A DNA stretch of 64,000 nucleotides from Nocardioides renjunii (GCF_034661175.1 NZ_CP141058.1:3782001-3846000), one strand, 5' to 3'; shown: positions 44,060-54,233, numbered from the stretch's first letter. Made by a program: numbers and translations. The notes: a model not told the origin generated them from the sequence alone.

Positions 44060-44797
44060 ATGAGCGCACTGCTGCTGATCACCAGCGCCCTGCAGCCCTC
44101 CGCCGAGGTGCTGCCGGGGCTCGCGCTGCTGGCCCACACGGTCAAGATCGTCCCGGCCCAGGGCAGCGCCCTGCTCGACGCGCCGGAGTCGGACCTCGTC
44201 CTCGTCGACGGGCGCCAGGACCTCGCGGCCGCCCGTGACCTGTGCCGCCTGATCCGCACCACCGGCGCCGACGCCCCGGTCCTGCTGGTCGTCACCGAGG
44301 GCGGTCTCGCCGTGGTCGCCCACGACTGGGGCATGGACGACGTCGTGCTGCACACGTGCGGCCCGGCCGAGCTCGACGCCCGGATCCGGCTCGCCATCGG
44401 CCGCGCGGGGGCCGCCACCCCCGAGGACCCCTCGGCCCACGTCATCCGCCGGGGCGAGGTCGTCGTCGACGACGCCACCTACACCGCGCGCATCGGCGGG
44501 CGGGCGCTGGACCTCACCTACAAGGAGTTCGAGCTCCTCAAGTACCTCGCCCAGCACCCCGGTCGCGTCTTCAGCCGCGAGCAGCTGCTCCAGGAGGTGT
44601 GGGGCTACGACTACTTCGGCGGCACCCGCACGGTCGACGTGCACGTACGACGCCTGCGGGCCAAGCTCGGCACCGAGCACGAGCACCACATCGGCACCGT
44701 CCGCAACGTCGGCTACCGCTTCGTGGTGCCGTCGCGCGACAAGGACGAGGACGCTGCCGTCGGCTCGTCGGGTCAGCCGAGCGAGATGCGTCCGTAG
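44060..44797 (+). CDS. glnR: OmpR-type response regulator, GlnR-like
   Basis: Winged-helix regulator of 245 aa. The N-terminal receiver-like domain is atypical ([13 protein letters not shown] where the phospho-acceptor pocket lies), as in GlnR, which is not phosphorylated in the usual way. The C-terminal effector domain is well conserved: [41 protein letters not shown] and VRRLRAKLG...[13 protein letters not shown]. The gene order with mshD downstream matches M. tuberculosis Rv0818-Rv0819, supporting a nitrogen-regulation role. GGAGG precedes the ATG at 44060; longer frames upstream are shadows. The last 25 bp overlap the convergent M48 gene. Confidence 0.85.
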   Translation: MSALLLITSALQPSAEVLPGLALLAHTVKIVPAQGSALLDAPESDLVLVDGRQDLAAARDLCRLIRTTGADAPVLLVVTEGGLAVVAHDWGMDDVVLHTCGPAELDARIRLAIGRAGAATPEDPSAHVIRRGEVVVDDATYTARIGGRALDLTYKEFELLKYLAQHPGRVFSREQLLQEVWGYDYFGGTRTVDVHVRRLRAKLGTEHEHHIGTVRNVGYRFVVPSRDKDEDAAVGSSGQPSEMRP

Positions 44798-46662
44798 ACG
44801 AACGTCCCGAACGCCTGGACGACGTCGCCGGCGACACCGACGGCGCTGTAGGACGTGGTGCGGCCGCTCCTGCGCACGGTGAGGCGCGGGCGTGCCCCGT
44901 CGACGTACGTCACGTGCTCGACCTCGTCCCAGGGCACGAGCTCCGTGGTCGGATCCACCAGCAGCCGCAGGCCGTCGACGCGGGTCGAGTGCTCGAGCAG
45001 CTGCTCCGGCGTCTTCTGCGGGCTGATCGGCGGGATCGAGTGGTACTCGCGGTGGCCCAGCGTCCTGATCGCGAGGCCGGCGTCCGTCACGTAGAGGACC
45101 GGGTGGGCGTAGCGCCAGTTCTGCTTCGTCACGACCACGGCCAGCACCTCCGGGCCGGCCGGGCCCTGCACCCGGCTGCTGACGGCGGGGTTCCAGGTGC
45201 GGGAGATCCCCTCGGCGCGCAGCACCTCGAGGAGCCACTCGCCGCCAGCCGGGTTGCCCGGCACCGCCTCGACCAGGCCGGCGACGTCGACCTCGGTGCC
45301 CGCCTCGTCGACGACCACGTCGGGGCGGTCCCAGCGGTGGACGTACGTCGCGTGCCCGGCGCCGACGAGGGCGCAGCGCACGAGCAGCTCCAGCACCGAC
45401 CGCAGCAGGTCGAGGGCCTGGGGATCGTCCAGCCCGTGACCGGCCAGCCGCTCGGCGAGCTCGCGCCGCCGGCCGTGGGTGGCGAGGTGGACGACGAGGC
45501 TCAGGTCGGCGACCTCCGGCGTGAGGGAGTCGACCAGCGACATCACCCGGACGGCGCGCTCCTCGTTGCGCCGCCGCCCGCCGACCTCGGCGGCGCCCTC
45601 CCACGCCACGGGGGTGAGCGAGCTCTCGCGGGCGATGTGCGCCTCCACCTCGGCGATCGCCCCGACCGGGTCGGTCAGCACGCGCAGGGCCGGCTCGTCG
45701 CCGTCCGGCACCACGGCTGCGGTCTGCAGCTCGTGCGCCTGCTTCTCGATGCGCTGCACGCGGCGCGCGGTGGGCGGGTGCGTGTCGAGCGGGGACCGAC
45801 GCTCCTCGGCGATCATCCGGTCCACGTCGACGTCACGGTGCGCGGGCACCGAGAGGAACTGCGCGTAGCCGGCGAAGACGCCGCGGGGCACCATGCCGAC
45901 GCTGTTGCCCACGGACGCGTGGTCCTGCACGAACCGGTCCCACGACGCCGCCGTGCCGACGATGGCACGCAACGCGGAGACGCTCGCCTCGGGACCGGCC
46001 AGGGCGGCCGCCCAGCGGTCGGCGTCGAGCTCCTGGCCGCGAGCGACCGCGCGCACGACCCGGGCGTAGAGCGCGAGGTAGGCGCCGAACAGGCGGCCGA
46101 GCGGGCGCCGCGGGCCGAAGCCGTCGACGACCTCCACCAGCGCGACGAGACCACGCCGCGTCACCCCGGAGAGCGCCGTGTGGCGCTCGCTGTAGTGGCC
46201 CATCTCGTGTCCGAGGACGAACACCAGCTGCGAGCGCGTCAGGGTCTGGAGGAGCGGGACGCCGACGTAGAGGATGCGGGTGCCGGGGACCAGTCCCAGC
46301 CAGCGGGAGTCCTCGGACACGGCGGCGTTGGCGTCCGCCACCAGGCGGATCTCGTCCGGCGGGCGGGTCGCCACGGCCTCGGCGGCCTGACGCACCAGCG
46401 ACCACAGGGCGGGTTCCCGCTCCGGGGGAAGCGCCACGCCGTCGGGCGCGTCCGGCGTCGCCTCTCGGAAGACCCGCAGCAGCGCCACCACGAGCACGAA
46501 GCCGACCGACGACAGGAGGAAGCCGAGTCCCGCCGCGCCGGCCGGCGCGTTGCGGAGGACCCACACGAGGGCGACGACCAGGCCACCGAGCACGCCGGCT
46601 GCGAGCACGAAGATCCCGACCAGCATCGCGATGGCGACCGCCGTGCGCAGTCGCGCCAGCAT
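44773..46662 (-). CDS. M48-family membrane metallopeptidase
   Basis: Zinc peptidase of 629 aa related to HtpX/Ste24. Two hydrophobic segments at the start (about 5-30 and 40-65) anchor it. The catalytic motif is [13 protein letters not shown] (HEXXH) near residue 170, with the downstream glutamate ligand in [13 protein letters not shown]. The C-terminal third is beta-rich and specific to actinobacterial members. It probably degrades misfolded membrane or exported proteins. ATG 46662 has GGGGAGG 6-8 bases upstream; an extended start at 46743 adds a sequence without similarity. Divergent from mshD. Confidence 0.85.
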   Translation of the reverse strand: MLARLRTAVAIAMLVGIFVLAAGVLGGLVVALVWVLRNAPAGAAGLGFLLSSVGFVLVVALLRVFREATPDAPDGVALPPEREPALWSLVRQAAEAVATRPPDEIRLVADANAAVSEDSRWLGLVPGTRILYVGVPLLQTLTRSQLVFVLGHEMGHYSERHTALSGVTRRGLVALVEVVDGFGPRRPLGRLFGAYLALYARVVRAVARGQELDADRWAAALAGPEASVSALRAIVGTAASWDRFVQDHASVGNSVGMVPRGVFAGYAQFLSVPAHRDVDVDRMIAEERRSPLDTHPPTARRVQRIEKQAHELQTAAVVPDGDEPALRVLTDPVGAIAEVEAHIARESSLTPVAWEGAAEVGGRRRNEERAVRVMSLVDSLTPEVADLSLVVHLATHGRRRELAERLAGHGLDDPQALDLLRSVLELLVRCALVGAGHATYVHRWDRPDVVVDEAGTEVDVAGLVEAVPGNPAGGEWLLEVLRAEGISRTWNPAVSSRVQGPAGPEVLAVVVTKQNWRYAHPVLYVTDAGLAIRTLGHREYHSIPPISPQKTPEQLLEHSTRVDGLRLLVDPTTELVPWDEVEHVTYVDGARPRLTVRRSGRTTSYSAVGVAGDVVQAFGTFVYGRISLG

Positions 46663-46846
46663 CCGAGCCTCCCCTGTGTTCCCCGTTGTTCCCCGTGCGT
46701 CCCGTGGCTCGCCGGGCGTTCCCGGGTCCCGAGCAGGCCTCATGCTGCCCGATCACCCCGGTCCCCGCAGGCAAGTCGGCGGAATCGCCGGTCGTCCGGC
46801 ACCCGACCGGTCCGCCGGCCGGACCGCCCGTCGCTAGGGTCGGCAC

Positions 46847-47656
46847 GTGGACGAGCACGTCGAGGTCATCCGGATCGCAGCAGCCGCCGAGGAGGTCGAC
46901 GGCGCCTCGCCCCTCGACGAGGCGGCCCGCATCGCCCTCGCCGACGGGGCGGCCGCCGTCACCGTGCGACCCGGTGGCTTCGCGCTGCTGCACGACGGCG
47001 ACCTCAGCCTCGCGGTGCACCCGGACGACCGCGGCCGGGGCCTCGGCGCCGACCTGCTGCGCGGCACCACGGCGTACGACGGCGAGCTGACCGCCTGGTC
47101 GCACGGCAACCACCCCGCCGCCGCCCGGCTCGCGGCGCGGCACGGGTGGAGCCGGGTGCGCGACCTGTGGGTGATGCGGCGCGCCAAGGCGCTCCCGCTG
47201 CCGCCGGTCGAGCCCTCCGACGGCGTCACGATCCGGGGCTACCGCGACAGCGACGCCGCCGACGTGGTCGCCGTCAACGCCGCCGCCTTCGCGCACCACC
47301 CGGAGCAGGGCGCCATGGACCTCGACAACCTCGCCCGGCGGATGGCGGAGCCGTGGTTCGACCCGGCCGGCCTGCTCGTCGCGGAGGACGACTCCGGGAT
47401 GCTCGGCTTCCACTGGACCAAGCAGCACGACGCCCGGCTCGGCGAGGTCTACGTCGTGGGTGTGGCACCGACCGCGCAGGGGCGCGGGCTCGGCCGGCTG
47501 CTCACCCTGGCCGGGCTGCACCACCTCTCGCGCCTCGGTGTCGAGGAGGTCCTGCTCTACGTCGAGTCCGACAACGCTCCCGCGGTCGCGGTCTACTCAC
47601 GCCTCGGCTTCGAGCACGCCGCCGCCGACACGCACGTGCAGTACCGGCGCGGCTGA
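46847..47656 (+). CDS. mshD: mycothiol synthase
   Basis: Last enzyme of mycothiol synthesis, 269 aa, acetylating Cys-GlcN-inositol. Two GNAT acetyltransferase halves are visible: the first weaker (LAVHPDDRGRGLGADLL), the second complete (VYVVGVAPTAQGRGLGRLLT, LYVESDNAPAVAVYSRLGFE). Normal length for MshD. Its presence is strong evidence for an actinobacterium. The start GTG 46847 is leaderless-type (TAGGGT, 6 bases). It is convergent with ygfZ, separated by 4 bp. Confidence 0.94.
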   Translation: MDEHVEVIRIAAAAEEVDGASPLDEAARIALADGAAAVTVRPGGFALLHDGDLSLAVHPDDRGRGLGADLLRGTTAYDGELTAWSHGNHPAAARLAARHGWSRVRDLWVMRRAKALPLPPVEPSDGVTIRGYRDSDAADVVAVNAAAFAHHPEQGAMDLDNLARRMAEPWFDPAGLLVAEDDSGMLGFHWTKQHDARLGEVYVVGVAPTAQGRGLGRLLTLAGLHHLSRLGVEEVLLYVESDNAPAVAVYSRLGFEHAAADTHVQYRRG

Positions 47657-47660
47657 CGCC

Positions 47661-48596
47661 CTAGCGCAGGGGTCGGACGTGCAGGCCGACCTCGGGGTCG
47701 ACGAGGACCTCCTGGGTCGCCGGCATCGAGTCGACCTCCACGGTGGCGTCCACCGCGACGTTGCGCTTGACCAGGGCCAGCGCGATCGGCCCCAGCTCGT
47801 GGTGGCGGGCGCTGGAGCCGACGAACCCGACGTCGCGCCCGTCGAGGGAGACCGGTGACCCCGCGGGAGGCAGCCGGTTCTCGGAGCCGTCGAGGTGCAG
47901 CAGCACCAGGCGGCGCGGCGGACGGCCCAGCGTGTGCACGCGCGCGACCGTCTCCTGGCCGCGGTAGCAGCCCTTGTCGAGGTGCACGGCGGGGCCGATC
48001 CAGCCCACCTCGTTGGGGATGGTGCGGTGGTCGGTGTCGATGCCGAAGCGTGGCTCGCCGCGCTCGATCCGCAGCGCCTCGAACGCCCACAGCCCCGCCG
48101 CGGGGCCGGCGGCGTCGGCGTAGGCCTCCATCCGGTCGCGCGGCACGAGGTCGTAGCGCCCGGCGTCGTCGCCCGGGCGCCACATGACCGCGAGGTCGTC
48201 GACCAGCGATACCTCGACGCGCGTCATGAACTTCATCCGCTCGAGCCACTCCACGAGCGCGACACCGGCGCCGGGCTCGGTGTGCGCGGTGAACGCCTCA
48301 CCGTCGTCGACGCCGGCGAAGGCGTGCTCGACGTGCCCCTGCGGGCTGAGCACCAACGCCTGCGTCCACACCCCGGGGGCCAGTCCGTCGAAGTACTGCG
48401 TCGTGAGGTTGTGGAGCCAGGACAGCCGCTCGGGTCCGCTGATCCGCAGGACGTCGCGGTGCGAGAGGTCCACGAACCCGTCGCCGGAGGCGAGGCTGCG
48501 CTGCTCGGTGTTGAAGGAACCGTAGTGCGCGGCCACCGGGGCGTCGATGCCGTCGCCGGCGACGGCCCCGGGGAGGGCGAGGAGGGGGCTGACCAT
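47661..48596 (-). CDS. ygfZ: folate-binding YgfZ/GcvT-like protein
   Basis: Protein of 311 aa of the YgfZ family, which with folate helps maintain or repair certain iron-sulfur enzymes. The defining motif is LDKGCYRGQETVARVH (KGCYxGQE), preceded by EALRIERGEPRFGID and RISGPERLSWLHNLTTQYFD near the start. Family features are complete. ATG 48596 follows TAGACT with 6 bases. Mycobacteria have an equivalent gene near mshD. Confidence 0.92.
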   Translation of the reverse strand: MVSPLLALPGAVAGDGIDAPVAAHYGSFNTEQRSLASGDGFVDLSHRDVLRISGPERLSWLHNLTTQYFDGLAPGVWTQALVLSPQGHVEHAFAGVDDGEAFTAHTEPGAGVALVEWLERMKFMTRVEVSLVDDLAVMWRPGDDAGRYDLVPRDRMEAYADAAGPAAGLWAFEALRIERGEPRFGIDTDHRTIPNEVGWIGPAVHLDKGCYRGQETVARVHTLGRPPRRLVLLHLDGSENRLPPAGSPVSLDGRDVGFVGSSARHHELGPIALALVKRNVAVDATVEVDSMPATQEVLVDPEVGLHVRPLR

Positions 48597-48605
48597 GCCC
48601 CGAGT

Positions 48606-49892
48606 CTAGGCCGCCCCCACACCCGGCCCCAGCGGCGATGACGGGTCGAGCGGCGCCGGGGCGTCGACGGGCGGTTCCTCCTCGGCCCGGGGGTCCGGCT
48701 CCGTCGTACGCCCGCGCAGCTCGTCGCGCAGCCAGAAGGCGACGTGACCCGCGCCGGCCAGCGTCGCGACCCCGATGACCAGGAAGATCCACCGCCAGTC
48801 CACCAGCGTCACCAGAGCGGCGCCGCCGGCGAGCGACACGGCGCTCGGCACCGTCATGACCACCTCGGCGGCCGTCGAGACCCGGCCCATGAGCCGCTGC
48901 GGCGTGCGCCGCTGGAGGATGGTCATGTAGGCCACCACCAGCAGCGGCAGGGACGCCCCGAACAGCACGATGCTCACCAGCACGCCCGCCATGGCCGGCG
49001 AGGCGGCGATGCCCAGGGCGCTGAGCCCGAGGAGCACCAGCCCGAGCGTGCTCGTCGCGACCTCGCCGAAGCGGCGTACGAGCCGGGCGGAGGCGACGCC
49101 TCCGGCGATCGCCCCGATGCCCTGGACCGAGACTATGACGCTGACGTAGGTCGCCGGCTCGCCGAAGTGGTCGGTGAGGGCGAAGATGGCCGACTCGGTG
49201 AAGCCGAGCACCAGCATGGAGAGCCCGAAGCCGATGAGCAGGTGGCCGAGCACCCGGTCACGGACGAGGTGCCGCAGGCCGTCGGTGAGCTGGTCCCAGT
49301 AGGCGCCCTCCTCCGGCTCGGGCGCCTCCTCCTCGACCCTGATCGTGGCGATCACGGCCGCGGCGACGAGGAACGACGCCGCGTCCACCAGCGCGACCGC
49401 CCAGCCGCCGAGCCAGGCGAAGAGCGCGGCGCCGAGGAGCGGCCCGAACAGCCGGTAGGACTCCTTGACGGTCTGGATGCTGGAGTTGGCGTCGACGAGC
49501 ATCTGCTCGGGCATCAGCTCCTTGAGCAGTCCGTTGAGGCCGGCGGGCAGGACCACGAAGCTGACGCCGTAGAGCCCGGCGACCGTCCAGATGATCCACA
49601 CGTCGCCGGCGTCGCGCACGAGCAGGAGCGGCAGCACCGCGACGGCCGAGAGGAGGTTGCCCCACACCAGCATCGGCTTGCGCCTGATGCGGTCGATCCA
49701 CACGCCGACGAGCGGGGCGAAGATCGCGGGGATGCACATGAAGAAGAACGTGAACCCGGCCATCGCGCTCGAGCCGGTGAGCGTCTTCACCCAGATGCTG
49801 AGGACCAGCAGCATGATGGAGTCGCCGAGCATCGAGGTCGACAGCCCGGCGAACAGTCGCGTGAAGCCCGGTTGGGCGAAGGCGGCCCTCAC
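48606..49892 (-). CDS. MFS transporter
   Basis: Major facilitator of 428 aa with about twelve helices, of the macrolide-efflux/MFS_3 type. The first helix begins FTRLFAGLSTSMLGDS, and the A-motif-like loop between helices 2 and 3 is GVWIDRIRRKPML. It probably exports a drug-like compound. The C-terminus is a long acidic/proline-rich tail. GTG 49892 overlaps the stop of the ArsR-type gene (GTGA), so the regulator and pump form an operon, the usual layout for inducible efflux. The substrate is not predictable. Confidence 0.87.
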   Translation of the reverse strand: MRAAFAQPGFTRLFAGLSTSMLGDSIMLLVLSIWVKTLTGSSAMAGFTFFFMCIPAIFAPLVGVWIDRIRRKPMLVWGNLLSAVAVLPLLLVRDAGDVWIIWTVAGLYGVSFVVLPAGLNGLLKELMPEQMLVDANSSIQTVKESYRLFGPLLGAALFAWLGGWAVALVDAASFLVAAAVIATIRVEEEAPEPEEGAYWDQLTDGLRHLVRDRVLGHLLIGFGLSMLVLGFTESAIFALTDHFGEPATYVSVIVSVQGIGAIAGGVASARLVRRFGEVATSTLGLVLLGLSALGIAASPAMAGVLVSIVLFGASLPLLVVAYMTILQRRTPQRLMGRVSTAAEVVMTVPSAVSLAGGAALVTLVDWRWIFLVIGVATLAGAGHVAFWLRDELRGRTTEPDPRAEEEPPVDAPAPLDPSSPLGPGVGAA

Positions 49893-50461
49893 CGGGAGAC
49901 CGCGATCGCTGCGCCCCAGGCGACCATCTCCACAAGCCGCGACCCCTCGGGCCGCTTGTCCGGGTCGGCGAGGCGGTCCTCGTAGGACCGGATGATGCCG
50001 GCCACCTGCTCGTTGACCTCGCGCAGCTCCTCCAGCGTCAGCCACCCCATCGTCTGCGTGAGCTCCCCCGCGGCGCGCCACGGTGGATCGGACTCCGCGA
50101 GCCTGGAGGACGCGTCGAGGTAGCGGTCCACCCAGCGCTCGAGCATCGCCCGCGCCAGTGCCTCCCCGGCCCGGCGCTCCTCCGGGCCGGCGTCGTCCTC
50201 GTCGCCCCAGCTGAGCCCGATCCGGCTCATCCGCCACGGACGCTGCCGGCCGGTGCCGCCGTCGGCCTCCTCGATGAAGTCGTGCTCGGCGAGCTTGCGC
50301 AGGTGCCACGAGCAGTTCGCCGGCGTCTCACCGAGTCGGTCGGCGAGCTGGGTCGCGGTCAGCGGTCCCTCGATCGTGAGCAGCTCGAGGATCCCCATCC
50401 GGACCGGGTGCGCCACGGCGGTGAGGGCGCGCGGGTCACGCAGGCGTCGGTACTCCATCAT
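49889..50461 (-). CDS. ArsR-type winged-helix regulator of the efflux operon
   Basis: Regulator of 190 aa with an ArsR-like winged helix near the start: ALTAVAHPVRMGILELLTIE, TATQLADRLGETPANCSWHL, RKLAEHDFIEEADGG. The C-terminal half is helical and could bind a ligand (VDRYLDASSRLAESDPP...EEMREVN-like region). Two ATGs lie in tandem; the first, 50461, follows TACTTT with 6 bases, the leaderless pattern, and is preferred. It probably represses the MFS gene it overlaps. Confidence 0.85.
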   Translation of the reverse strand: MMEYRRLRDPRALTAVAHPVRMGILELLTIEGPLTATQLADRLGETPANCSWHLRKLAEHDFIEEADGGTGRQRPWRMSRIGLSWGDEDDAGPEERRAGEALARAMLERWVDRYLDASSRLAESDPPWRAAGELTQTMGWLTLEELREVNEQVAGIIRSYEDRLADPDKRPEGSRLVEMVAWGAAIAVSR

Positions 50462-50467
50462 GCATGG

Positions 50468-50492
50468 AAAGTACCCTTTCGAAAGACGTCTT
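50468..50492 (-). promoter_or_regulatory. promoter and candidate operator of the ArsR-type gene
   Basis: TACTTT (50468-50473, minus strand) ends 6 bases before the ATG. The perfect palindrome AAGACGTCTT (50483-50492) lies just upstream, at the -35 position, where a repressor would block RNA polymerase. A CAAGAC half-site recurs a little further upstream. Confidence 0.45.
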
Positions 50493-50505
50493 GCAATAGG
50501 TCTTG

Positions 50506-50955
50506 TCAGGGATCCTCGGCCTGAGCGGCGCAGGACGCGCACTCGCCGAAGATGGCCAGGTGGCCCACGTCGACGGTGAAGCCGTCCTCCGCCAGCGCGG
50601 CCACGAGCGGGCCCACGAGCTCGGTGTCGTAGGAGCGCACCGAGTCGCAGCGCCGGCACACGACGTGGACGTGCTCGTGCTCGAGGGTCGAGTGGTAGGT
50701 CGGCGCCCGGTCGGTCAGGTGGGCGTGGCGCACCAGCCCGAGCTCCTCGAGCACCTCCAGGGTGCGGTAGACAGTGGAGGCGTTCACGGAGGTGACCTGG
50801 CCGCGGACGTGGGCGAGCACCTCGTCCGGGGTGGCGTGCCGCAGCTCCTCGACCGCCCGCAGGATCAGCCGGCGCTGCGGGGTGAGCCGCAGGCCCTGCT
50901 CGCGGAGCCGGGTGGCCAGGCTCTCCTCGGACCCTGTCGCCGCGTCCTCGCTCAT
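50506..50955 (-). CDS. Fur-family metal-responsive repressor
   Basis: Fur/Zur-type regulator of 149 aa. The DNA-binding part has LRLTPQRRLILRAVEELRHA and VNASTVYRTLEVLEELGLV. The metal/dimer part has YHSTLEHEHVHVVCRRC and FGECASC, two CXXC pairs for structural zinc plus clustered histidines for the sensing site. Zur is the more likely specificity given its place in actinobacteria, but Fur or Nur cannot be excluded. Co-directional with the nitrobindin-like gene 26 bp upstream. Confidence 0.88.
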   Translation of the reverse strand: MSEDAATGSEESLATRLREQGLRLTPQRRLILRAVEELRHATPDEVLAHVRGQVTSVNASTVYRTLEVLEELGLVRHAHLTDRAPTYHSTLEHEHVHVVCRRCDSVRSYDTELVGPLVAALAEDGFTVDVGHLAIFGECASCAAQAEDP

Positions 50956-50981
50956 CGGTGGCTCATCGCTGGCTCATGTGC

Positions 50982-51476
50982 TCAGGCCCGTTGCAGGCGC
51001 GCCCACGTGTGCGGCTGGAGCTCCTGGCCGACCGCGGCGAGGTCGTTGGCGTAGAGCAGGTCGCCCTCGACGTTGCCGTACATGCGCGACCCCGCCGCGA
51101 CCTCCTTGGCGGTCTCGGTGAAGGAGACGCCGGCCGTGTGGATCTCCAGCTTGCCGCCCTCGGCCTCGCCGTACCAGATCTCGGAGATGCCGGTGTTGTG
51201 CGCGAGGAGCAGCTCGACCTTGCCCGGCTCGGGGCAGCGCAGGAAGCCGGTCTCCATCGCGCCGTCGCGGACGAACTCGCCGGCCTCGTCGACGATCCAG
51301 GCACGCGACATGTAGTGGAAGAACGGCCGGCCGTCGTGGGTGAAGATGAGCTCCTGGCCGAACTGGAAGGACTCGATCGTCGGGTACGCCCCGTGGCCGT
51401 TGCCGCGCCACGTGCCGAGCAGCCACGCGACGGGGCCGCAGTTGGGGTGCAGGTTGTCCGGCAGCTCGAAGGGCAT
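50982..51476 (-). CDS. nitrobindin-like heme-binding protein
   Basis: Beta-barrel protein of 164 aa of the nitrobindin family (also called FABP-like, Rv0813c/Rv2717c type). The GTWRGNGHG motif near residue 21 and the C-terminal LQPHTWARLQ with the heme-ligating His are typical; these proteins bind ferric heme and may isomerise peroxynitrite or sense NO. ATG 51476 is leaderless-type (TAGAGT, 6 bases) and shares a 22-bp divergent promoter with the DsrE gene. Confidence 0.88.
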   Translation of the reverse strand: MPFELPDNLHPNCGPVAWLLGTWRGNGHGAYPTIESFQFGQELIFTHDGRPFFHYMSRAWIVDEAGEFVRDGAMETGFLRCPEPGKVELLLAHNTGISEIWYGEAEGGKLEIHTAGVSFTETAKEVAAGSRMYGNVEGDLLYANDLAAVGQELQPHTWARLQRA

Positions 51477-51498
51477 GGCCTCACTCTAGTGTGGCTCC
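51477..51498. promoter_or_regulatory. divergent overlapping leaderless promoters, 22 bp
   Basis: The 22-bp gap contains ACTCTAGTGT. Forward: TAGTGT, GGCTCC, ATG 51499. Reverse: TAGAGT, GAGGCC, ATG 51476. The two hexamers share the central TA, exactly as in the 22-bp gap at 11164-11185. No ribosome-binding site is possible on either side. Confidence 0.6.
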
Positions 51499-51861
51499 AT
51501 GGCTCGCTCACTCGTCGTCAAGGTCACCTGCGGAGCCGAGGACGCCGAGCGGTGCAACCAGGGTTTCACGGTGGCGGCGGCCGCCGCCGCTGCGGGCGCC
51601 GAGGTCTCGCTCTGGCTCACGGGGCAGGCCGCCTGGTTCGGGGTCCCCGGACGCGCCGAGGAGTTCCGGCTCGACCTCGCCACGCCGCTCGACCAGCTCG
51701 TGGCGGCGGTCCTGACGAGCGGGTCGATCACCGTCTGCTCGCAGTGCGCCGCCCGCCGCGGCATCGTCGAGGCCGACCTGCGCGAGGGCGTCCGCATCGC
51801 CGGCGCGGCGGTGTTCGCCGAGCAGGTGCTGGGCGACGGCGTGCAGGCGCTCGTCTACTGA
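51499..51861 (+). CDS. DsrE-family protein
   Basis: Small cytoplasmic protein of 120 aa with the DsrE/DsrF/TusD-like fold ([49 protein letters not shown]). DsrE proteins take part in sulfur relay; here the SQCAAR cysteines could carry persulfide. Leaderless start at 51499. It has no operon partner on this strand before ppk, which is 55 bp downstream with its own promoter signals. Confidence 0.83.
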   Translation: MARSLVVKVTCGAEDAERCNQGFTVAAAAAAAGAEVSLWLTGQAAWFGVPGRAEEFRLDLATPLDQLVAAVLTSGSITVCSQCAARRGIVEADLREGVRIAGAAVFAEQVLGDGVQALVY

Positions 51862-51876
51862 TCCGGCTGCTCGCGA

Positions 51877-51894
51877 CGTCACCGCGCGTTCACC
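51877..51894 (+). promoter_or_regulatory. PhoP-type direct repeat before ppk
   Basis: CGTCACC and GTTCACC are spaced 11 bp apart (CGTCACCGCGCGTTCACC), the arrangement of actinobacterial PHO boxes. The element ends 22 bp before the ppk ATG at 51917, so phosphate starvation probably controls ppk. Confidence 0.6.
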
Positions 51895-51916
51895 TTCCGG
51901 TGCCACACTGGGCGGC

Positions 51917-54094
51917 ATGTCCGACCCGGCCACCCTGACCAGCGCAGCCTCCCCGTCGGTCGAGGAAGGGCCGGTGGCCGAGCCGTTCGGCCACCCCACC
52001 GACACCTTCGACGTCGAGCCGCCCTACCTGCCCGACGCCGCCGCCATCGAGGCGGTGGAGAAGTTCGAGGACCGCTTCATCGACCGCGAGACCTCGTGGG
52101 TCCGGTTCAACCAGCGCGTGCTGGAGCTGGCCGAGGACCCGCGACTCCCGCTGCTGGAGCGGGCCCGCTTCCTGGCGATCTTCGCCAGCAACCTCGACGA
52201 GTTCTTCATGGTGCGCGTGGCCGGTCTCAAGCGGCGCATCGACGCGGGCGTCGCGGTCCGCGCGGCGAGCGGCCTCATGCCGCGCGAGCAGCTCGAGCAG
52301 CTCTGGACCGGCAGCCGCTCGCTGATGGAGCGGCACGCCCGCGCCCTTGCCGACCTGCTCCCCGAGCTCGGCGCGCAGGGGATCGAGATCGTGCGCTGGT
52401 CCGAGCTCGACCGCGAGGAGCAGAAGGTCTGCAAGAAGCTCTTCAAGGACCGGATCTTCCCCGTCCTCACGCCGCTGGCCGTCGACCCGGCGCACCCCTT
52501 CCCCTACATCTCCGGGCTCTCGCTCAACCTCGCCGTCGTGGTCCGCCACCCCAAGACCGGCACGGAGCACTTCGCGCGGGTCAAGGTGCCGCCCACCTTC
52601 GGCCGGTTCGTCGGGCTGGGCAACCAGCGCTTCGTGCCGATCGAGGACGTGATCGGCGAGCACCTCAAGAAGCTCTTCCCCGGCATGGAGGTGCTCGGCG
52701 CCCACACGTTCCGGGTCACCCGCAACGAGGACCTCGAGGTCGAGGAGGACGACGCCGAGAACCTGCTCAAGGCCCTCGAGAAGGAGCTGCTGCGCCGGCG
52801 CTTCGGCGCGCCCGTGCGGCTGGAGGTCGAGGAGTCGATCGACCCCAAGGTGCTCGACCTGCTGGTGTCCGAGCTCGGTGTCGGCCGGGGCGAGGTGGTC
52901 TCCCTGCCGGGTCCGCTCGACCTGACCGGTCTGCACTCCATCGCCGACCTGCCCCGTGACGACCTCAAGTACGCCGCGTTCCTGCCCACGACGCACCTGC
53001 AGCTGGCCGAGGTCGAGTCGTCGTCGCCCGTCGATGTGTTCGACTCGGTGGCCCGTCACGACGTGCTGCTGCACCACCCCTACGACTCCTTCGCCACGTC
53101 GGTGCAGCGCTTCCTCGAGCAGGCGGCCGCCGACCCGCACGTGCTGGCGATCAAGCAGACCCTCTACCGCACCTCCGGCGACAGCCCGATCATCGAGGCG
53201 CTCATCGACGCGGCGCAGGCCGGCAAGCAGGTCCTGGTGATCGTGGAGATCAAGGCCCGCTTCGACGAGCAGGCCAACATCCGCTGGGCGCGCAAGCTCG
53301 AGCACGCCGGCTGCCACGTGGTCTACGGGCTCGTCGGGCTCAAGACCCACTGCAAGCTGTCCATGGTCGTCCGCGACGAGCCCGACGGCATCAAGCGTTA
53401 CGTCCACCTCGGGACCGGCAACTACAACCCCAAGACGGCCCGCGTCTACGAGGACCTCGGCCTGCTCACCGCGGACCCCGAGATCGGCGAGGACGTCGCG
53501 CTGCTCTTCAACAACCTGTCCGGCATCAGCCGCAACCGCACCTACGACCACCTCATGGTCGCGCCCCACAGCGTGCGCGAGGGCCTCGTCGCCCAGATCC
53601 ACCAGGAGATCGCCCACCACGAGGCCGGGCGCCGGTCCGGCGTACGCATCAAGGCCAACTCGATCGTCGACGAGGCCGTCATCGACGCGCTCTACCTCGC
53701 CTCGCAGGCCGGCGTGTCGGTCGAGCTGGTCGTGCGCGGCATCTGCGCGCTGCGCCCGGGCGTGCCCGGACTGTCCGAGAGCATCCGGGTGCGGTCGGTC
53801 CTCGGCCGGTTCCTCGAGCACAGCCGGGTCTTCTGGTTCGAGAACGACGGCGACCCGGCCGCATGGATCGGCTCGGCCGACATGATGCACCGCAACCTCG
53901 ATCGTCGTGTCGAGGTGCTCGTACGCCTGCGTGACACGCACGTCGTCGAGCAGGTCCGCGAGCTGCTGGACCTGTCCCTCGACCCCGCCACGACGGCGTG
54001 GGACCTGGGCCCCGACGGCGAGTGGACGCTGCACACCGGTGAGCGGCACCTGCAGGACGAGCTCATCGCCCGGCAGCGCAGCAGGCGTCGCTGA
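51917..54094 (+). CDS. ppk: polyphosphate kinase
   Basis: Enzyme of 725 aa, normal for PPK1, building polyphosphate from ATP. The four-domain order is visible: [14 protein letters not shown] at the N domain, [32 protein letters not shown] with the phosphohistidine region, [20 protein letters not shown], and the second PLD-like part with [16 protein letters not shown]. Nothing is missing. ATG 51917 follows CACACT with 7 bases. A MutT1-type gene lies downstream of the pst operon, a pairing also seen in mycobacteria. Confidence 0.96.
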   Translation: MSDPATLTSAASPSVEEGPVAEPFGHPTDTFDVEPPYLPDAAAIEAVEKFEDRFIDRETSWVRFNQRVLELAEDPRLPLLERARFLAIFASNLDEFFMVRVAGLKRRIDAGVAVRAASGLMPREQLEQLWTGSRSLMERHARALADLLPELGAQGIEIVRWSELDREEQKVCKKLFKDRIFPVLTPLAVDPAHPFPYISGLSLNLAVVVRHPKTGTEHFARVKVPPTFGRFVGLGNQRFVPIEDVIGEHLKKLFPGMEVLGAHTFRVTRNEDLEVEEDDAENLLKALEKELLRRRFGAPVRLEVEESIDPKVLDLLVSELGVGRGEVVSLPGPLDLTGLHSIADLPRDDLKYAAFLPTTHLQLAEVESSSPVDVFDSVARHDVLLHHPYDSFATSVQRFLEQAAADPHVLAIKQTLYRTSGDSPIIEALIDAAQAGKQVLVIVEIKARFDEQANIRWARKLEHAGCHVVYGLVGLKTHCKLSMVVRDEPDGIKRYVHLGTGNYNPKTARVYEDLGLLTADPEIGEDVALLFNNLSGISRNRTYDHLMVAPHSVREGLVAQIHQEIAHHEAGRRSGVRIKANSIVDEAVIDALYLASQAGVSVELVVRGICALRPGVPGLSESIRVRSVLGRFLEHSRVFWFENDGDPAAWIGSADMMHRNLDRRVEVLVRLRDTHVVEQVRELLDLSLDPATTAWDLGPDGEWTLHTGERHLQDELIARQRSRRR

Positions 54095-54233
54095 GGCAGC
54101 GCCCGGACGGCGGCGCCCCCGCGTGTGCGGCACGGGTCACAGCCGCGGCCGCACCGGGGCTCACGGTTGCGTCCCGAGGCGCATGACCCCCTAGCATGAG
54201 GCCGGTTCATCCGCCCCCCGTTCGGAGTTCACC

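Noticed and set aside
44242-47664. 1140-codon plus-strand frame
   Set aside because: Arg/Pro/Gly-rich shadow lying across GlnR, the M48 gene and mshD, all of which have clear family motifs in other frames.
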